DNA of 64,000 nt from Coptis chinensis. Its lineage: Eukaryota > Streptophyta > Magnoliopsida > Ranunculales > Ranunculaceae. Shown in pieces: positions 60,421 through 64,000 of the stretch. The notes below the pieces were generated by a model. The model was not told the DNA's origin, did not search any database, and was given only the letters and a program-made list of their open reading frames with translations. The stretch is from positions 63,291,501-63,355,500 of the forward strand of contig CM027381.1 in NCBI GenBank assembly GCA_015680905.1. Direction: 5' to 3'. The position numbers and the translations under genes were made by a program. Each line of letters begins with the position of its first letter. Positions within the stretch are counted from its first letter, which is position 1.

Positions 60421-60868
60421 GTGACACATTAAGTATACTAGTTGTGTCACTTTTGAACCAGAGCGAGACATAAGTATGTCAAAAGTGACACAATAAGTAT
60501 ACTAGTTGTGTCACTTTTGAACCAGAGCGAGACATAAGTATGTCGAAAGTGACACGTTAAGTATACTAGTTATGTCACTTTTGGACCAGAGCGAGACATA
60601 AGTACGTCAAAAGTGAAATGTTAAGTATACTAGTTGTGTCACTTTTGGACCAGAGCGAGACATAAGTACGTCAAAAGTGGCACGTTAAGTATACTAGTTG
60701 TGTCACTTTTGGACCAGAGCGAGACATAAGTACGTCAAAAGTGACACGTTAAGTATACTAGTTGCGTCACTTTTGGACCAGAGCAAGACATAAGTACGTC
60801 AAAAGTGACACATTAAGTATACTAGTTGTGTCACTTTTGGACAAGAGCATGACACAAGTACGTCAAAA
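60421..60868 (+). repeat. 64-bp tandem array, seven units
   Basis: Units begin at 60421, 60485, 60549, 60613, 60677, 60741 and 60805, each exactly 64 bp. Each has AAAAGTGACAC and, 16 bp later, GTGTCACTTTT, so each can form an 11-bp-stem hairpin with AGTATACT in the loop. Degenerate half-units flank it (about 60290-60420 and 60869-60990). No code is apparent. Confidence 0.95.
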
Positions 60869-60990
60869 GCGACACATAAGCCCCCCACTTCTTGTGTCAC
60901 TTTCGGGAATCAACTCCATGTAACTCGTATGAAAAAGAAGTGACACATAAGAGTGTCACTTTTAATAGATATTATGTCACTTTTTCCCAA

Positions 60991-61617
60991 AGTGAGACAA
61001 ATGAAAATAATTTTTTTTTAAAATATTTTCTCATTTTTGTATTTGATCGTATTCATTTCTCAACCTGCATCCTATACGTCATAACCAAAATCCTATTAAC
61101 CTGCTTTATGAAAAAAACAACATCCACATACATTTATCAAAACATCACAACCAAAATCACTTTAACCTGCTTTATGATATGGAAACAACATCCACTCAGG
61201 AAAAAATAAACAACATTCTAAACAATTAACTTCTATTGATTTTATGGATCAAACCTAGTATCTATTTTCCAATTTGACTCCTAACAAAATAAGTCATTCC
61301 AATACTAAAATAATCACAATAAATTAAAGCAAAAAAAAATTACATGACACGCCAACGCTATCCTAGCAATATCTTTAGCTTGTTGTGCGCACTTCCAACA
61401 CCAAAAAATCTAGCTTCCATCTATTCATCTGTTAATCGATCCATGCACCTGCATCATATCATGAAGTCGCCATTCCACTATGACTAGTATATAAAATTAA
61501 AAAGCAAGTGAATCAAGAAGAGTATATTGCACAAGTAAGAAAAAAAAAATTGATAAGAAAAGTATATATACATAAAGAAAGGGAAAATATGGAAGCCCAC
61601 TTACCCAAATTAACTAC
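60991..61617. other. Intergenic, no gene recognised
   Basis: AT-rich sequence. A short duplication occurs at about 61080-61170 (ACCAAAATCCTATTAACCTG and ACCAAAATCACTTTAACCTG). Confidence 0.45.
61480..61570 (+). repeat. Direct repeat with 62246-62345
   Basis: AGCAAGTGAATCAAGAAG...GCACAAGTAAGAAAAAAAA occurs at both places, with some differences. Both copies are in what look like introns of the minus-strand gene below. Confidence 0.75.
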
Positions 61618-63734
61618 TTAGATAAATTGTCGGATAAAGTTAATGAATTCAAGACAAAGTTCATCTATTTCAGTGATGTAACTCTTCTTGCTAGAGAACT
61701 CCAATACCTGTTCGACGAAAAATATATTATGTAAATGAATAATGTAAGCAATGCATTGCCTACCATATTTACACATGCACTAATTTATAAGCTAGCTAAG
61801 ACTATATGAAAAATAATGCTACTTTATAGTCACCTTTTTGAGTGGTGGACCAGGATCCTCCACTAAATCTCACATAAAGCACAATACATAATATCCGCAT
61901 ACAATCCCCCCTTATTGTTGTGGGCACTACACATAATTAATACTTGCATTAACACACATACACAAATTGGAAGATACTTTGTATTGTATTCCAAAGAAAC
62001 TAAGCTTATTGTCACATAGTTCCAATTTGGATTTGGATTCATCTTTCTCTTTCCTTTGGACATATTTGATGTCTTGATTACACTGAAAATGCATTTGTTT
62101 CATATTGAGCCTTCTCATCATCGTGTTCTTCAGCCAACTTCTGAATATATCGAGCATTCTCATCATCCTTTGTATAAATAGTAAAACTTTCAGGGTTACC
62201 AAATGCGTACTTTGCTGTAGCAATTCCAAAAGTCGATCATTCTTACCACTATGACTATGCAAAATTAAAGAGCAAGTGAATCAAGAAGGGTACAGTATAT
62301 TGCACAAGTAAGAAAAAAAAATCGATAAGAACAATATATGTTTGCAAAAGAGTCCAGTAGTAAGTAACTCTGGTTCTACCATATCTTATCACGTTAGCAA
62401 ATAGTGATATACATATTGCACTGGGATTTATAGGTAGTGCATAGAAATCAATCCAGTAGCACTGGATTGGGTAGACTACAACACTATGCAATCAAACTAT
62501 TTAAGCTAGCTAGTAATCAAGCAAGCAAACTATTCCAAGAATATATTAGAGTAAGTACTTACCTGCCTTGAACATTTTGCCAAGTCATGTGCTCTCCACA
62601 AGTGATCTTATCTCCATGGGAATCTCCATAAAAAAAATGTTCTTAGCTCCCCACAAATGCTGGTATAGTAGCAGAAGTAATCATGTAACTGACCATAGCT
62701 CCCCACAAATTTTGCGTGTTGCGCTATGAAGCACACAATTACATTCTTAGGATCTGCAATAACATGAATTTATTTTTTTAGGTAAGTACTTATTGCTAAG
62801 TCCTCCCAAGCATGGAAGGAACCACCTGAGAGCAACTGCATTTGGTAATTCTTCTCAAAGTTATCTTTATTTTTACTATAAGAAGAAACTTAGACTCAGA
62901 AATCAACAACAATAATAAAATTAAGGAACCAAGGGCCAACTTACTTAATTGCCAATGCAAGAGCAATTTGGTTATTGGCGGCAGCAGGAACCAAAGATAA
63001 ATTTATATGGATTTCAAGAATTCAATGCAGATTAGGAGCATACATCAGAAGAGTTAGACTATATTGATTCAAAGGTTGGCAGTTGGCAACCCTAAATTGG
63101 ATACTGCCAATTAATGAAGAAAGGAAAAGGAAAATGTAAATATTTGTATTGAGTTAGTTGTACCTAGATATGATTTAACAACACTCATATACATGTGGTT
63201 TCTTGAGCCAGTGATTGGATCTGGACACCTATAATAATTTGCTAGGAGAGTCGAAGTGTAATGTGATTAAAGCAAATGCAAGGAGAGAAATAGGCCCTAT
63301 AATCCATCCCAATTGTGCGACACTCCAAGCTAATGCTATGACAATCTAACATGCACTTACGCCTATTTTCTATAGCCAAGAGCAAAAAAAAAAACTGATG
63401 AGACTAGACATTTTGCTTGTATTATGATTGTATTTGCTACATAAGACATTGAACTAGCAGTCTATGACTAATATACTTAAATGATAGTGTATCTATGGCA
63501 TGGAGAAAGGCATTTATGGTTATTACACCGAAGCATCCGCCCACAAATCTGAGATTTAATAAATTGGGTATAAATTTCATATAACCTTTGAACCAAGGAT
63601 TTTGAGAGGAAAAAGGTAAAGACATAAAACAGTAATACACACCTCCGAGCAAGGTGGGCAATCTCCATCACAACAACGTCGTCTACAGGCATGTCGTCCA
63701 CAATCTTATACTGTTTGACACTTCCACTCGCAAA
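61618..63734 (-). pseudogene. Unrecognised spliced gene, 3' part, likely decayed
   Basis: Several exon-like stretches with splice signals lie in order. Exon 63643-63734 reads FASGSVKQYKIVDDMPVDD. A stretch ending at 62945 reads SLVPAAANNQIALALAI. Exon 62790-62875 reads NFEKNYQMQLLSGGSFHAWE. Exon 62563-62753 reads PKNVIVCFIAQHAKFVGSYG. Then comes a stretch at about 62090-62270 with KYAFGNPESFTIYTKDDENA, and a terminal exon 61618-61707 (VLEFSSKKSYITEIDELCLE). The frame joins across the 62945/62875 and 62790/62753 introns. A run of eight T at about 62631-62638 and a point near 62225 shift the frame, so it is a pseudogene or has sequence errors. The family is not recognised. Confidence 0.5.
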
Positions 63735-64000
63735 CTAAAACTTGATAACAAGGAACCTATGAAAAAATTAGTACCATAACTTTCTAACTGAAACAACAAC
63801 AATCACAATGGTCTAATATTTTGACAGTGATGGAAAGAGGAAATGACAACATATCCCTTAAAAGTTCCAATTCACTAGCCGCAAACGACGACTATGGCAA
63901 TATAGACTATAGAGTCAAAATTCAAACATTTGCATGAACTCTTGTTTGTTCCTTTCATCTTGAATTGACGATGGTGATATGTACCCCATCTTTCCACTCC

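Noticed and set aside
60421-60868. Array of regular repeats that could suggest CRISPR
   Set aside because: The repeats are directly joined with no unique spacers, and this is plant nuclear DNA.

Overview
This window is plant nuclear DNA from an angiosperm, probably a eudicot. It is AT-rich and dominated by plant-type retroelements (copia, L1-type LINEs, Athila-like gypsy), CACTA elements, and hAT and PIF/Harbinger MITEs. One spliced host gene of the plant-specific DUF627/DUF629 family is clear. I cannot name the species. No rRNA, tRNA or CRISPR array was recognised.

Layout. 1-4557: 3' part of a decayed Ty1/copia element on the + strand; its 3' LTR carries a Harbinger-type MITE. 4558-5760: gene-fragment and repeat debris, including a broken DUF629 copy and a block that recurs near 23.4 kb. 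5922-9133: the five-exon DUF627/DUF629 gene, whose 3' exons look like amplified copies of one short module. 9338-16113: a full-length L1-type LINE on the - strand with a 16-bp target duplication, a poly(A) tail, an intact ORF1 and an ORF2 broken by one stop. About 16262-23308: a second, more decayed L1-type LINE with ~90-bp tandem repeats before ORF1. 23745-28234: a complete but defective copia element on the - strand with two LTRs, primer-binding site and polypurine tract; it sits inside a second copy of the 5.2-5.7 kb block.

28235-38770: a LINE fragment, three MITEs, and at 32874-35360 a decayed reverse-transcriptase element with a C-terminal CCHC finger and a possible restriction-like endonuclease motif. 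That architecture resembles R2-type elements rather than the L1 elements nearby. 38900-45366: three successive broken ORFs resembling Athila-type 'plant transposon protein' sequences, with a 39-codon membrane-protein ORF between the first two, followed by a gypsy-type polypurine tract and LTR-like sequence. 47043-58455: a large CACTA-type element holding a second member of its own family (48365-52203) in the opposite orientation, plus gypsy LTR and pol debris. 58592-64000: a small C2H2 ORF, a decayed OTU-domain relic of Mutator-like type, a 64-bp tandem array with hairpin units, and exons of an unrecognised minus-strand gene that carries apparent frameshifts.

The genes do not form a working pathway. 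The window is best read as one host gene, fragments of others, and a layered record of transposon insertions whose order can partly be read from nesting. Every autonomous element seen carries at least one stop, frameshift or deletion. The first LINE is closest to intact.
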